Assembly (NCBI GenBank): GCA_034769895.1
Contig: CM068369.1
Coordinates: 429,561,479-429,625,478, forward strand
Direction of reading: 5' to 3'
Length of the DNA: 64,000 nucleotides
Source: Magicicada septendecula
Taxonomy: Eukaryota > Arthropoda > Insecta > Hemiptera > Cicadidae
Positions 9,389 through 22,311 of this stretch are shown here, piece after piece. The stretch's first letter is position 1, and each line of letters starts with the position of its first letter. The notes beneath the pieces were generated by a model. It searched no databases, was not told where the DNA came from, and saw nothing but the letters and a program-made list of their open reading frames with translations. The translations under genes and the position numbers were made by a program.

Positions 9389-12300
9389 TTAAATCAAAAA
9401 AACCGGGTGGTTAAAAAAATAAATGTTGTCCATTGAACTTAAAATAGTTTGAAATTGTATTTGATGATTCAGAACTTCTGTGTAAACGATGTTTTTTGTA
9501 AAAACTCTTTCATCATTTGCTAAATGCCCTTGGCCATTATATTCGGAAATATAAAATCTCAAACCATCGAATGATCGTACTGTACTTGCTGCGACGTACA
9601 ATTGACCATGTGTAAAAACTGGTTGCCTCAATAAAATTCCAATTTTTTCGAATGTTTGTCCTTGAGACTTATTTATTGTCATCACAAATGCAGGTATAAT
9701 TGGAAATTGAGTTCTTTGAAAGTTAAATGGTAAAACAGTACCGGAATATGTTAAATTTATACGTGGAATCAAAATTCTCTTATTGCGTGCGGTTCCAGTT
9801 AAAACTTCGCAATCAATAGCATTACGATGCATACACTTGATGCGCATTCTTGTTCCATTGACTAATGCTTCCTTTGTATTTAAGTTTCTGATCAGTAAAA
9901 CGATGCAATTAACTTTCAATACTAACTTATGTGGTGGCAAACCACTAATAGTCAAAGAATTCAAAAACTCTACTGGATAGTTATTGATTTCATTGCCATC
10001 ATCACAAATTATTTTATCGTAGCTATGATATGTTTTCTGTTCACCTGGTATTCGATTAAGTATATTAGTATTAATAAAAGTACAATCATCATTTTTAGCT
10101 GCTAAAATAACTGACTTCAATATGTTATCTGAGAGTATGTTTTCGGAAATATTTCCATACACCTCATTAATAATATTATTTTCATCTCCTATTAATTGCT
10201 GAGGTATTTCAATAATAATTTCACCAAACTGAGGGAATTGTGGGGCTTCATCATTACCAATTTTTTCAAGAATTCGACAAATTCTATTTCACTTGGTAAG
10301 GCTCTCATATTTTGAGTAAACGTTACTTTATGAAAATAAACAAATTTATGCCAACTCGTGACACAATTTTCAATTAAAGTTGCACGTGATCCATGTGGGA
10401 CAACTGGTAAGATTTGCTGAAAATCACCGCACAGAAGTATCGTTTTCCCTCCAAATGGTTTATGTTTATCATTTTCATCGCATAGATCCTGCAATAATCT
10501 ATCTATGATTTTCAACACTTGCAGTGGGCACATAGAAATTTCATCAATAATTATTAATGATGATGAATTTATGTAACGTCCATAGCTACAATTTGTGGTA
10601 ATATTCGCTACAGAATTTTCCAAAATGGGTATAGGCAATTTAAACACATTGTGTAAAGTTCTACCTCCAAGTAATAGAGTTGAAGCTATGCCACTGAACG
10701 CTGTTACAATGCAACTAAGATTAAGCGAATTTAATTTGTGAATGATTGCTGTTTGTGTGAATGTTTTTCCACAACCTGCATGAGCGGTTAAACAAAAAAC
10801 ATTAGATCCAGTACCATGATGCAAAACTTCACGAATCACACGATCAATTAGATTACGCTGTTCAATATTTGCAGTTTCATAATGCTCAGAAAACAGAAAC
10901 TCTTGTTCTATTGGATCAATAGCATTTGCTTCGTCTGTTCTCTGCGAATACATGGGAACTGGTAAACCAAGTTCTTGACATGACAAATTATGAACATTCA
11001 AAATATCTTCAATTTCTAATAGAGCTGTATTAAAGTATTAAACGATACTTCTTCGTTGTAATCTCTCAAAAAATCTTCACTAAGATATACTTTAAATTCA
11101 TTTCATAACGCCAATGGATTGGCTGGTACATTTAATGCACAAATGTAACCAAATAAATTTCGCATTTGTTTTGGTGAATGTAATTCTTTTGCTTCATTTA
11201 AACATTCGCGCCATTCATTATCATTTGAAGCAATGCCGTGAGCATGGCACGCTTCAACAAAAGAAGTGTGTATAATTCCAGTGTATGTTCTAACATCCTC
11301 AAATGATTTTGGACCACAGACATGTAATAAAAGCCATCGTAAATGGAAAAGTTCGATGTCTTTTGGTGATACTACATATATGAGTGTAATGATTTTATCA
11401 CCTCCACGCCTTCTCTTCTTCCATTTTTTCGGGAATCTTCCCACACATAATGCAAAGGAATTTCAATATACTTATATTCATGCGCTGATGGATCTGATCG
11501 ATTCAATTCAAAAAATGCTAATAATTTTGTTTGTCTTGCATTTTCAATTGCTTGACGTTCTTGCCCTTCTCGAAAGTAAACATTCTGTCTACGCGGTAAA
11601 TGAATGTCAAGTCTAACGATGACATGTGATTGAAAATGAATTGGTAATTCATAGATGCGCCATACGGCTTCAGTTGATCCAACATAACGGCCATTTAAAA
11701 AATTTTTAACTTCATCAATTTGTATTTCTTGACCTGGTTCATTTCTCTCTGAACCTAATTCAACAGATGCACTGTCATAGCCTTTATACACGTATTTATA
11801 AATGTATTTAACACTTTTAACTGTAGTGCATACTTTAACATTTATATGGCAATTAAATTTGGCAAGTAAATACGGATTGTATGGTACAACATAAAGATTG
11901 TCGAGGCAACTACCGCGAACTTCAGCATTAATACCATTATCACGCCTTCTGTATAATGGATATCCATTTAATGATTCACATGTAAATTCATTAAATCGTT
12001 TTGGATAATCTTTTGTGCATTTTCCATCTCTCATACATACAGAATTTGGATTAAGTACACCGCATCGACCATGCATCATGTGTTTTACAACATATTCATG
12101 TAATGTAGGATGTGTTTGAATGTTAGGAATCTCCGCAGATACAACTTTATCAATATCGGTAGCGCTAACAATTTTATCTTGCTCATTTAAAGAGAGTAAA
12201 ATGTGAGCATGAGGCAATCCTCTCTTTTGAAACTCAATTGTATAAATGAGTGCTTCAACTTTACCGAAGATTTTTTTTAGTGTAAGGCCCTCAATTAATG

Positions 12301-12532
12301 CTTTCAGTTTGGACTTGAATACACGCACAACAATATGAGGTCGAAAATTAGCTGACTCACCTACACCAATATTGCTAACTATTTCAGGCCAACTTGGATT
12401 GCAAGTCATTGTAATAAACAAAGAAGGCTTTCCGAAATGTTGTACAATTAACATTGCATCTAAATAATTCTGATACATATTTCTTGGAGATCCATTGAAT
12501 GAAGATGGTAAAATTACTCTACGGCCAACATT
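9389..12532 (-). pseudogene. Helitron Rep/helicase, C-terminal two thirds
   Basis: On the minus strand this is the rolling-circle transposase of a Helitron. Reading from 12532 down, it begins with the core after CNPSWPEI. The HUH motif is seen as LPHAHILLSL, followed by CxxxGKCTKDYPKRF and the paired-tyrosine region KYIYKYVYKGYD. The Pif1-type helicase follows, with Walker A AGCGKT, Walker B LIIIDEISM and GDFQQILPVV, then NKSQGQTFEKIGI and QLYVAASTVRS. Frame breaks occur near 11372-11444, 11020 and 10255. Otherwise the domains are complete, so the copy is young. The N-terminal part lies at 22308-23676, beyond the E1 insertion. Confidence 0.93.
12529..12532 (+). repeat. Target site duplication of E1 (left)
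   Basis: CATT lies directly before the left LTR of E1 and recurs at 22308-22311 after the right LTR. The Helitron reading frame resumes across the pair, so this is a true 4-bp insertion footprint. Confidence 0.93.
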
Positions 12533-15500
12533 TGTAACCCCTCTTTAACTTAGGCAGTAAAAAAAAGATGATTATTTTTTTTTTGAAAATTTTTTTTTGA
12601 AATTTTTTTTTTTGAAATTTTTTTTTTTGTAAAGAGGGGCCACAAGTTAATTAGAACTAGGCTAAAGCCTAGAGAAGCCAAAAATGCGCTGGATCCAGTG
12701 AGACGGGACTTGCAATGATAACTCATAAATTAAACAATTAATAAATCCCTTTTATTATTCTATCTCACTTCGTTAACAAATTAATAATAAAATAAATAAA
12801 CCCAACAGTCATGATCTATAATTCCCTTAAATTTGTCAATTAAAATAAAGTCTACTCTCTCAACAAGGTCACCTGAAAATATTCATTAACACCAATAAAA
12901 TAATGTGCTATCTCTCTTCACAAATGAATTGAAATTTAAAACCATTACTATCCTTGAAATAAAGTTTCCAGTAAAATATTAATAATATATAAAATTTATT
13001 TTATATGTTCTCTTTAGAATGCTCCATTGAACTTAATGGAGATAAATTGTATAGATTCCTTGATAATATTAATTATAATAATAAATTCTCAAACAAATTA
13101 AATAAATTTTAAAGGGTGACAATTCATATACTTGTTATTAAGGTTAATTAAAATAAATTATTTTCTTAAAGAAATAATCAGCAAAGATTAATTGAGATAG
13201 AATACTTGTTATAAAATAATGAAAAGGATATATACATAATTCCATGTTTCAACTTCCTTTTATAAAAAAAAAACAAACCCTATATATAAACTCCCCACCA
13301 AAAATACACCTAAATGTACAATACCTATAACCCCGCAAAATATACACACAAATATACAAAACACCACATGTTCCACAATACAAATACACTATAAAATACC
13401 ATACAATACAATATATAAAGATCTCTTGCCACGCCCCTTTTCTTACCCCCAGGATATATATATTATTAATTCTTTTATAGATATCCCTGTTAGGATTCCA
13501 ATATTTACTTGGTTCATTACACATCATGTGTATTGGATTATGCTTAAGCACTTCAGTCCCCAGGACATAATGAATTCCAAAAATTTGGCTAGGTGCCTAA
13601 TACTGTTATACAATTCTGCCCCAATGGGCTCTATTACTGTGAGAAATAAAAAATATTTAAAGCAATGAACACCTCCCCAGTTATCATAAATAATTTAAAA
13701 AATTTATATATACAGAAACATTGCTAAGTAGTGAAAATAGAAATATGGCATGAATATTATAACCCTATGAAAAATACTTTTGGCCCAGAGACCGACATGT
13801 TAGTTGCCAGTTGATGCAGAATTTAACCTGTCTCAACAAGTTCAATTCTGTATGAACATGCATTCGTTCAGGATGAAACTTGTGGAAATGCACCTACCTA
13901 CCCCAGAAATTTCTATACAATAAGAACCAAACTGAATTTAAAATTTAGAATATATATTATAGACTACTAAATTGAACCCGATAAATTACCAATAGAATGA
14001 ATGACTTAAAATCTGTAAAGAAACACATATACTGAAATAAGAGGAAATTATACGTTGAATGTTGAACTGTTTAAGACACATGCCAGTCTCTGAGCTGACA
14101 ATTTTACAAGAAATTTAATAAAATTTACAAATAATTTTACACCCAGTTCACACACTAAACTGTCTCATCAATTGGGGATCCAATTAAATGTTTAAAAACT
14201 TGAAAGTGTTGTAGTTGATAGAGAGAACTGGTTCACTGGGTATTATTGAGTGCTGACTCTATGTGTACATAATATATTGGTTTTGTATCACCTGATTTTG
14301 TCCATGGGGGTGTTAAGGTGGCAATCTCGTGGTCTACATTATAGGTGTTGGTGTGGCTTTCTGGCTATTCCTCCGGTAGTGAAGAGGAGAGCTGTAAGAT
14401 GTTACTAGTTCAGGCCATGTTGTAGGGCGGTTTTCTCGACTTGTTCGATGGACCCTGATTACACAACATTATATATATTAGCCAGAGTACTAAACACACT
14501 GCCCCGAGAAGTTAGCACACCCCCCAAAATACATACATAAAGTTAACATAGCTTTAGAGCTACTTAAATGTAAAACTTGACAAAGTTATATGGCCACATG
14601 CCCTATTTGACAATCTTTAGAACAGTAAATCTTCATAATAATAACTTCACCCAATGCTGGTTACCATGTTTGCAATTTGACAATTAATTATGGCTTTGTA
14701 CCATAAACTTTATACATAGTGTGAATATTTAGTTACCACGTGGTTGAGAGGTTAATTCAAATTACATAGTCTTTACTATAGTAATTAATACGATTTGGTG
14801 ATTATATTACTTTGAAAACTTGCCTCAGTAAGTTTTCAGATATTAATAAAGTTTTACTATTAATTCTAGTAAAACTTGTATGCCATCTAAACCAACTACA
14901 CATTGTGCAATAACCCAGGTACGTAACATGAATCTGGTTACATCCATGTTAGGTATATTTTAAACTTAGATTTTTGTATTTATATTTACTTGACTTTTTA
15001 GTGCCGAAGTTCGGACACGTGAATGGAATATAGTTTTATTGTGTTTTAAAAATTCTACCTTCAAATTGCGTATTGCACAACCGCCATGAGGTAGCATCAA
15101 GGTTACCAGAAATCTACCTACTTAGGCTTATTAAAAACAGACTTTCTTTAGTGGCACTTATATTCTATTAATATGCAAGTATAAACGACACTTACCGCAG
15201 TCGTGTATCTGTTTAGCCTATCATAGTGAGAAGGCTTGAAGGTGTTTTAAATCTTCATCTTACCGGAGAACCAAAAAGACGCGACCATCAGCCACGAGGT
15301 TTTACGTGAGACGAAGGTAAATAGAATCACATGCTTCGTCCTCGTTTGCCTACGGCCTCTGTCACCAGAATGCAGCACCTGGCGTTTTCCTACCGCGGCT
15401 AGGCACCAGATGCCGGCACGTCTCAGGGACTTAATACGCTGAAAGAATTAGTCTAGTCTTCGCTAATAGAGCGCAGCAGCGATAACGCGCTATAAATTAG

Positions 15501-15619
15501 TACTGCGTATAACTACAGGCCGTATATATACTGGTTTTGCGCCGTCTCTCCACTAGAGTTCGGCACACCCTCCAGTTGTTAATTACTGAATGCTCGCCGA
15601 ATCTGCCCGACTCGGCACA
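12533..15619 (-). mobile_element. E1 left LTR (3' LTR of a minus-strand element)
   Basis: This 3087-bp direct repeat matches 19230-22307 almost base for base. It starts TGTAACCCCTCTTTAAC and ends CTCGGCACA, the TG...CA pattern. The two copies differ by a few point changes, AT-run lengths and about a dozen bases near 13900 that are absent near 20588. The primer-binding site and gag lie on the minus strand, so this is the 3' LTR. An open frame of 100-113 codons occurs in both LTR copies at the same place, but has no known motif and I do not call it a gene. Three kilobases is long for an LTR. Confidence 0.93.
12538..12639 (-). promoter_or_regulatory. Terminal hairpin of the E1 left LTR
   Basis: CCCCTCTTTA (12538-12547) and TAAAGAGGGG (12630-12639) form a perfect 10-bp inverted repeat around a T-rich loop, 5 bases from the LTR end. 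The same hairpin is found in the other three LTRs. A second stem, CTAGGC/GCCTAG (12657-12662 with 12667-12672), follows. Confidence 0.8.
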
Positions 15620-15633
15620 CCCTCACCCCAAAA
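15620..15633 (-). promoter_or_regulatory. E1 polypurine tract
   Basis: On the minus strand TTTTGGGGTGAGGG lies directly before the 3' LTR start TGTGCCGAG. This is where the plus-strand primer of reverse transcription is expected. The E2 element has a similar purine-rich run at the same place. Confidence 0.7.
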
Positions 15634-16827
15634 GGGCAACTCCCCAAGGCTAACTCACAGACTCTTGGCTAGTCCTAGGAAATCTCAGAAAATTAATCGC
15701 TCTCGGGAGAACAGAGGCTCAGAAAGAAAACGAAAGAGACGAAAGAAGGCATGTAGTATGTAAGTGTGCGGGTACTGCATGCTGACTTGATCAGAGTCAG
15801 CATACAGCACAAGACATAGAAGGAGAAAAGACGAAAGGGTCTTATCAAGGGCCCGTCTGAGTTCTGATCTCCCAAGCCCTCCCAAACTGAGACCCTAAGA
15901 CCAATTCCTTCTTAGGACAACTTCTACTCCCCCCCTCTCACTGGACTGGAAAATCTCAACGCCAATGCAACCATCCCCACGCGACCCTCTCCGCCAGGCC
16001 AACCCCACAGGACCGCCCCAACACGTCACACTCTCTGGTGACCACCACCTACTCCTCCTGCTGCCACTCACATACGCGTCCGAAGACCAAAACAAGGTAT
16101 CTATTACCTTGATATGTGAGTGCTCATAACACTACTGTCCACATCTGGACTAACCAGCCATATGCTGCAAAACAAGGCATCACAATTCCTTGACATATGT
16201 AACTGGTTTTTAAAAAAAAAACATCCCTATACTAGGGCGGACGGCCCCTATTAGCCGGACAGAGAAAACCGCATAGAGGGCACGCGAACATCAATCCCTT
16301 CCCTCGCTCTTCAGTACTGCATAAACAGCACGGCAACGTCGAACAACCTACTCTTAATCAAATTAACCTACCACAGACTTCAACTAGGGAATGCGGCATG
16401 GCCAGGACCCTACAAAAATCAGCAATAAACTACAACAAAGAACAATGAGAACGACACTAACAATCTGATACTAACCTCCCTACACCCACGTAGTCACAAC
16501 TCTTCCAACTAACTTCTTTTCTAACTCCTCTCGGATATTTTTTTTTTCTTTTTTCCTTATCTAATTTTTTTTTGTTCCTTTTTCCTTTCTAATTTTTTAT
16601 TTGTTTTTTGTTTTTTTTATTTTGTTTTCTAAGGGGAGGGGTAGGAAATTGGGAAGATGAAAAGGGCAAGGATCATTGAAAGGTCAACAGCTAGGACTAA
16701 GGATAAGGACATGGTTCCCTCCGAAAATAAGGATGGGTGGAGAAAACCAAGGCTCGCGGAGGCAGGGGCGCAACCCTGAAGTAGATGTACACCACTGGGA
16801 CTGTGGGGAACATCTACCCGCTACCCA
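15634..16827 (-). mobile_element. E1 region between gag and 3' LTR; no pol genes
   Basis: About 1.2 kb lie between the gag stop and the purine tract, the place where an autonomous element would carry protease, reverse transcriptase and integrase. No frame with such motifs is seen on either strand. The stretch includes a T-rich run at 16540-16630. Parts are shared with E2, such as the string around 16261-16290 and the GGGAGGGGTAGGAAA block at 16635. The conservation with E2 suggests a functional untranslated region, which is inference. Confidence 0.7.
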
Positions 16828-18558
16828 TTAACCGCTTTGTCTCACCTTTTTGTGACGAACTTTAGGAACCCGTTCCTTTTGGACACCTCTCTCTGAGAAA
16901 CTATCTCGTGTTAAGCTGTACTGATTTGTTTCTTCCGAAATATAATCACGGCAACTTACCTGACTACTTTTACCCCGATTTGGATTATCCACAACCTCTA
17001 ACTCCTCTGCTTCTATTTTCTTCTCTTCTACATAATCCAAATCACCATCACGACACTGCACATCTTCATCCTCTAGTTGCTCACCTAGTCCGCTCGAAAC
17101 TTCTTTCCATTCCTCGGAATCCTCAACACTACTTACAGAAAGCGTCTGCACATCTTCACACACTACATCATCCTCACTCACACACTCCCCAACGCTGCCA
17201 CCCAGTTTCTCCCCAACTTCTACCTCATCTACTTCTACCACACTTGCACCATGGACATCCCCTTGTCCATCCGCAACCTCAGAAACACTTGCAGCCTCCC
17301 TAACACTTACACTTATACTCCCCTGCGTAGCATGTGCAGACCACTCTTCTGCCTCTTCCTTCGATTCCTCTTCTTCAACACTCTCAGCAACTACAACTTC
17401 CTCAACCTTTCCCAACCTGGAATCCAGCTGTCCAGGTCCATGTGCAATGTCTAAATTAAATTCTACTGACGATGGTAAAGCTCCACCATCAAGTGACTTC
17501 TCATCTTCCGGCGTAGGCGATGATGATGTTACCGGATCTGGATCCGTCACGAATAATATCGGAACAAATACTGCGACCTCTGGATTCAACCATGACGTCC
17601 TCTTAGAGTCCTGTAATTCAATATCAACAGACGTGTTCTTGTTGTCTTGTATTGATCCACAGAAGTTACTTCGCTTTTCTTCTTTCTCCTCACCTTCTTC
17701 CTCCACCACTCTATTAGGCACTGGTAATTCCTCTGGAAGCTTTAAAGTTTCTTTACTCTCCAAATAGGAATAACTTGCTTTCGGCTCCCTACTTGCCGAT
17801 GTTGGTTTACTCAAGTAACTTCTTCTTTCCCTGTTCGTTTCATATTTATTTATTTTATCTGCAGTAACCGTAGCTACAGTCTTCTCACTTGCCACCCCCC
17901 TGTAGCCTCCATTACCTCCGGAATATTCAGTTTTTCTCCAACCGCCATGTTTGTCCTTCTTAGCTCTCCCTGACAGACCACTGGAGTATTGGACATCCGT
18001 AGCAGCTCTTCCCCGGTACTCGTCCCCTGCTCGGACCGTATTCGAAACCACACATAACCGGCATAGATCCGCGAAACAACGTGGACGTTCTGCAAATATT
18101 AAACGGGATCTCTCTTGGGAATTCAGTCGTTCCAGAATTATTTGGATGACTTCGGTCTCGGGCAACCCTAATCTTAATACCCGGGCAGCTTTCCGTATGT
18201 CCTGCACGTAGTCCCCCAACGCGTCTCCGTTGGCCTGTAAACGATAGAATGAATCCCACTTAAGCTGGGAACGTCGTCGATGTGGTATGAAGTAATCCAA
18301 CACTTCCCCATGAAAAGTGTCGACAGTGCCGCCCCGACGCAGAGTGTTGGTGACCAACCCTGCCAACGAACCCTGGCAATACGGGTATATAAGGGACAAG
18401 ACCTCCCCATCGGATACACCCGGATAATCTGCCAACTGCAGGACAAGATCCAAGAAAACCAGCAGCTGGTCCTCATCAAATGCATCTACCACCGAAAGTT
18501 TCTGGAGAACACCTGAAATAGGGTGGGGCAATTTCTGAAAGCATAGCGCCGCCAGAAT
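16828..18558 (-). CDS. E1 gag-like protein with acidic C-terminal half
   Basis: The minus-strand frame is open for about 575 codons. The first 170 residues resemble the Ty3/gypsy-type retrotransposon Gag domain: YRLQANGDALGDYVQDIRKA, then LGLPETEVIQIILERLN and RSRLIFAERPRCFADLCRLC. A Lys/Arg/Gly-rich stretch follows (residues 185-250), then about 250 residues rich in Glu, Asp and Ser. The protein ends in a basic tail, KVRHKKVRQSG, that is kept in E2. There is no CCHC zinc knuckle and no protease motif. The start is unclear: no ATG lies in frame after the stop at about 18590. E2 has one upstream, where E1 has a one-base shift. Gag would form the particle that packages element RNA. Confidence 0.75.
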   Translation of the reverse strand: MLAALCFQKLPHPISGVLQKLSVVDAFDEDQLLVFLDLVLQLADYPGVSDGEVLSLIYPYCQGSLAGLVTNTLRRGGTVDTFHGEVLDYFIPHRRRSQLKWDSFYRLQANGDALGDYVQDIRKAARVLRLGLPETEVIQIILERLNSQERSRLIFAERPRCFADLCRLCVVSNTVRAGDEYRGRAATDVQYSSGLSGRAKKDKHGGWRKTEYSGGNGGYRGVASEKTVATVTADKINKYETNRERRSYLSKPTSASREPKASYSYLESKETLKLPEELPVPNRVVEEEGEEKEEKRSNFCGSIQDNKNTSVDIELQDSKRTSWLNPEVAVFVPILFVTDPDPVTSSSPTPEDEKSLDGGALPSSVEFNLDIAHGPGQLDSRLGKVEEVVVAESVEEEESKEEAEEWSAHATQGSISVSVREAASVSEVADGQGDVHGASVVEVDEVEVGEKLGGSVGECVSEDDVVCEDVQTLSVSSVEDSEEWKEVSSGLGEQLEDEDVQCRDGDLDYVEEKKIEAEELEVVDNPNRGKSSQVSCRDYISEETNQYSLTRDSFSERGVQKERVPKVRHKKVRQSG

Positions 18559-19216
18559 TACACAATTCGAAATACACTATCAACAAAACATAACACCCTA
18601 CAAAACACCTAACACCTACAAAACTAATGACAATCAAAAAACACAGGAATCAGAAAAACACGAGTACTAAACCTTCCTTCGCGTAGACTGCGGGTCCACC
18701 TACCGTTCCGAGGACCTAGCCCACTACCTGAACTGCTCTCACTCTACGACTCTACACAAATGGAACGCGACACACACACAAACACACAACACGACAAAAA
18801 CACCGACCAACGAAAATTTATTTAAAAATTTCTCAATGTTACTTCGGCTACCGTATATCGGAGGAAACCGACTGCCGATCGGGCCATACTGCATAATTAA
18901 AAATAACTCCTCCCCAAATATGGGCAAGGTAACACTCCAACTATCACCACCCAGGCACCGATCTGCGATAAGTCCCGTTTACCAAGGAATGTCCCCTTCT
19001 AAAATTTCTCACCACGTGGCACTATCAACTATTCAAGGCGGGCAAGTACATATACATATATATCTCAAAACCTTAAACCTAACAAAAACATTCACCTTTA
19101 GATATAGGGCCTTTCAAAAATTTTCTAAGTTCCATTAGAACTCCACAAATGTTTCCTGAGTTTGCAAGCCCCGTCACACCCACATGACCCACGGGTTGAC
19201 CCTAATCTCAACCACG
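18559..19216 (-). mobile_element. E1 5' leader between primer site and gag
   Basis: About 650 bases of untranslated leader. It contains GCAAGCCCCGTCACACCCA (19169 onward), also present in the E2 leader near 43051. Packaging signals would be expected here; none is proven. Confidence 0.6.
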
Positions 19217-19227
19217 CTCTGCTACCA
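19217..19227 (-). promoter_or_regulatory. E1 primer-binding site (initiator tRNA-Met)
   Basis: On the minus strand TGGTAGCAGAG lies two bases after the 5' LTR. It is complementary to the 3' end of animal initiator tRNA-Met (…CUCUGCUACCA). This fixes the element as minus-strand and shows priming by a host tRNA. E2 has the same site. Confidence 0.85.
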
Positions 19228-19229
19228 AA

Positions 19230-22200
19230 TGTAACCCCTCTTTAACTTAGGCAGTAAAAAAAAGATTATTTAAAAAAAAAAAAAATTTTTTTTTGAAAAA
19301 TTTTTCTTTTTTTTTTTTTTTTGTAAAGAGGGGCCACAAGTTAATTAGAACTAGGCTAAAGCCTAGAGAAGCCAAAAATGCGCTGGATCCAGTGAGACGG
19401 GACTTGCAATGAAAACTCATAAATTAAACAATTAATAAATCCCTTTTATTATTCTATCTCACTTCGTTAACAAATTAATAATAAAATAAATAAACCCAAC
19501 AGTCATGATCTATAATTCCCTTAAATTTGTCAATTAAAATAAAGTCTACTCTCTCAACAAGGTCACCTGAAAATATTCATTAACACCAATAAAATAATGT
19601 GCTATCTCTCTTCACAAATGAATTGAAATTTAAAACCATTACTATCCTTGAAATAAAGTTTCCAGTAAAATATTAATAATATATAAAATTTATTTTATAT
19701 GTTCTCTTTAGAATGCTCCATTGAACTTAATGGAGATAAATTGTATAGATTCCTTGATAATATTAATTATAATAATAAATTCTCAAACAAATTAAATAAA
19801 TTTTAAAGGGTGACAATTCATATACTTGTTATTAAGGTTAATTAAAATAAATTATTTCTTAAAGAAATAATAAGCAAAGATTAATTGGGATAGAATACTT
19901 GTTATAAAAAAAATGAAAAGGATATATACATAATTCCATGTTTCAACTTTCTTTTATAAAAAAAACAAACCGTATATCTAAACTCCCCACCAAAAATACA
20001 CCTAAATGTACAATACCTATAACCCCGCAAAATATACACACAAATATACAAAACACCACATGTTCCACAATACAAATACACTATACAATACCAAACAGTA
20101 CAATATATAAAGATCTCTTGCCACGCCCCTTTTCTTACCCCCAGGATATATATATTATTAATTCTTTTATAGATATCCCTGTTAGGATTCCAATATTTAC
20201 TTGGTTCATTACACATCATGTGTATTGGATTATGCTTAAGCACTTCAGTCCCCAGGACATAATGAATTCCAAAAATTTGGCTAAGTGCCTAATACTGCTA
20301 TACAATTCTGCCCCAATGGGCTCTATTACTGTGAGAAATAAAAAATATTTAAAACAATGAACACCCCCCCAGTTATCATAAATAATTTAAAGAATTTATA
20401 TATACAGAAACATTGCTAAGTAGTGAAAATAGAAATATGGCATGAATATTATAACCCTATGAAAAATACTTTTGGCCCAGAGACCGACATGTTAGTTGCC
20501 AGTTGATGCAGAATTTAACCTGTCTCAACAAGTTCAATTCTGTATGAACATGCATTCGTTCAGGATGAAACTTGTGGAAATGCACCTACTATACAATAAG
20601 AACCAAACTGAATTTAAAATTTAGAATATATATATATATATATAGACTACTAAATTGAACCCGATAAATTACCAATAGAATGAATGACTTAAAATCTGTA
20701 AAGAAACACATATACTGAAATAAGAGGAAATTATACGTTGAATGTTGAACTGTTTAAGACACATGCCAGTCTCTGAGCTGACAATTTTACAAGAAATTTA
20801 ATAAAATTTACAAATAATTTTACACCCAGTTCACACACTAAACTGTCCCATCAATTGGGGATCCAATTAAATGTTTAAAAACTTGAAAGTGTTGTAGTTG
20901 ATAGAGAGAACTGGTTCACTGGGTATTATTGAGTGCTGACTCTATGTGTACATAATATATTGGTTTTTTATCACCTGATTTTCTCCATGGGGGTGTTAAG
21001 GTGGCAATCTCGTGGTCTACATTATAGGTGTTGGTGTGGCTTTCTGGCTATTCCTCCGGTAGTGAAGAGGAGAGCTTTAAGATGTTACTAGTTCAGGCCA
21101 TGTTGTAGGGCGGTTTTCTCTACTTGTTCGATGGACCCTGATTACACAACATTATATATATTAGCCAGAGTACTAAACACACTGCCCCGAGAAGTTAGCA
21201 CACCCCCCAAAATACATATATAAAGTTAACATAGCTTTAGAGCTACTTAAATGTAAAACTTGACAAAGTTATATGGCCACATGCCCTATTTGACAATCTT
21301 TAGAACAGTAAATCTTCATAATAATAACTTCACCCAATGCGGGTTACCATGTTTGCAATTTGACAATTAATTATGGCTTTGTACCATTTCATAAACTTTA
21401 TACATAGTGTGAATATTTAGTTACCACGTGGTTGAGAGGTTAATTCAAATTACATAGTCTTTACTATAGTAATTAATACGATTTGGTGATTATATTACTT
21501 TCAAAACGTGCCTCAGTAAGTTTCCAGATATTAATAAAGTTTTACTATTAATTCTAGTAAAACTTGTATGCCATCTAAACCAACTACGCATTGTGCAATA
21601 ACCCAGGTACGTAACATGAATCTGGTTACATCCATGTTAGGTATATTTTAAACTTAGATTTTTGTATTTATATTTACTTGACTTTTTAGTGCCGAAGTTC
21701 GGACACGTAAATGGAATATAGTTTTATTGTGTTTTAAAAATTCTACCTTCAAATTGCGTATTGCACAACCGCCATGAGGTTGCATCAAGTTTACCAGAAA
21801 TCTACCTACTTAGGCTTATTAAAAACAGTCTTTCTTTAGTGGCACTTATATTCTATTAATATGCAAGTATAAACGACACTTACCGCAGTCGTGTATCTGT
21901 TTAGCCTATCATAGTGAGAAGGCTTGAAGGTGTTTTAAATCTTCATCTTACCGGAGAACCAAAAAGACGCGACCATCAGCCACGAGGTTTTACGTGAGAC
22001 GAAGTTAAATAGAATCACATGCTTCGTTCTCGTTTGCCTACGGCCTCTGTCACCAGAATGCAGCACCTGGCGTTTTCCTACCGCGGCTAGGCACCAGATG
22101 CCGGCACGTCTCAGGGACTTAATACGCTGAAAGAATTAGTCTAGTCTTCGCTAATAGAGCGCAGCAGCGATAACGCGCTATAAATTAGTACTGCGTATAA

Positions 22201-22307
22201 CTACAGGCCGTATATATACTGGTTTTGCGCCGTCTCTCCACTAGAGTTCGGCACACCCTCCAGTTGTTAATTACTGAATGCTCGCCGAATCTGCCCGACT
22301 CGGCACA
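19230..22307 (-). mobile_element. E1 right LTR (5' LTR of a minus-strand element)
   Basis: A 3078-bp copy of the left LTR, from TGTAACCCCTC to CTCGGCACA, with the terminal 10-bp hairpin at 19235-19244 and 19324-19333. As the 5' LTR it should carry the promoter, reading toward lower coordinates. The near-identity with the left LTR points to recent insertion, since the two are identical at integration. Confidence 0.93.
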
Positions 22308-22311
22308 CATT
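22308..22311 (+). repeat. Target site duplication of E1 (right)
   Basis: CATT directly follows the right LTR and pairs with 12529-12532. Confidence 0.93.

Noticed and set aside
13249..13551. Open frame of 100 codons, also at 19902-20243 with 113 codons
   Set aside because: It is present twice only because it lies in the two E1 LTRs. Composition is AT-rich, no motif is seen, and the E2 LTR lacks it.
16908..17767. Plus-strand open frames over E1 and (40473-41628) E2 gag
   Set aside because: They are mirror frames of the acidic, low-complexity half of gag on the other strand.
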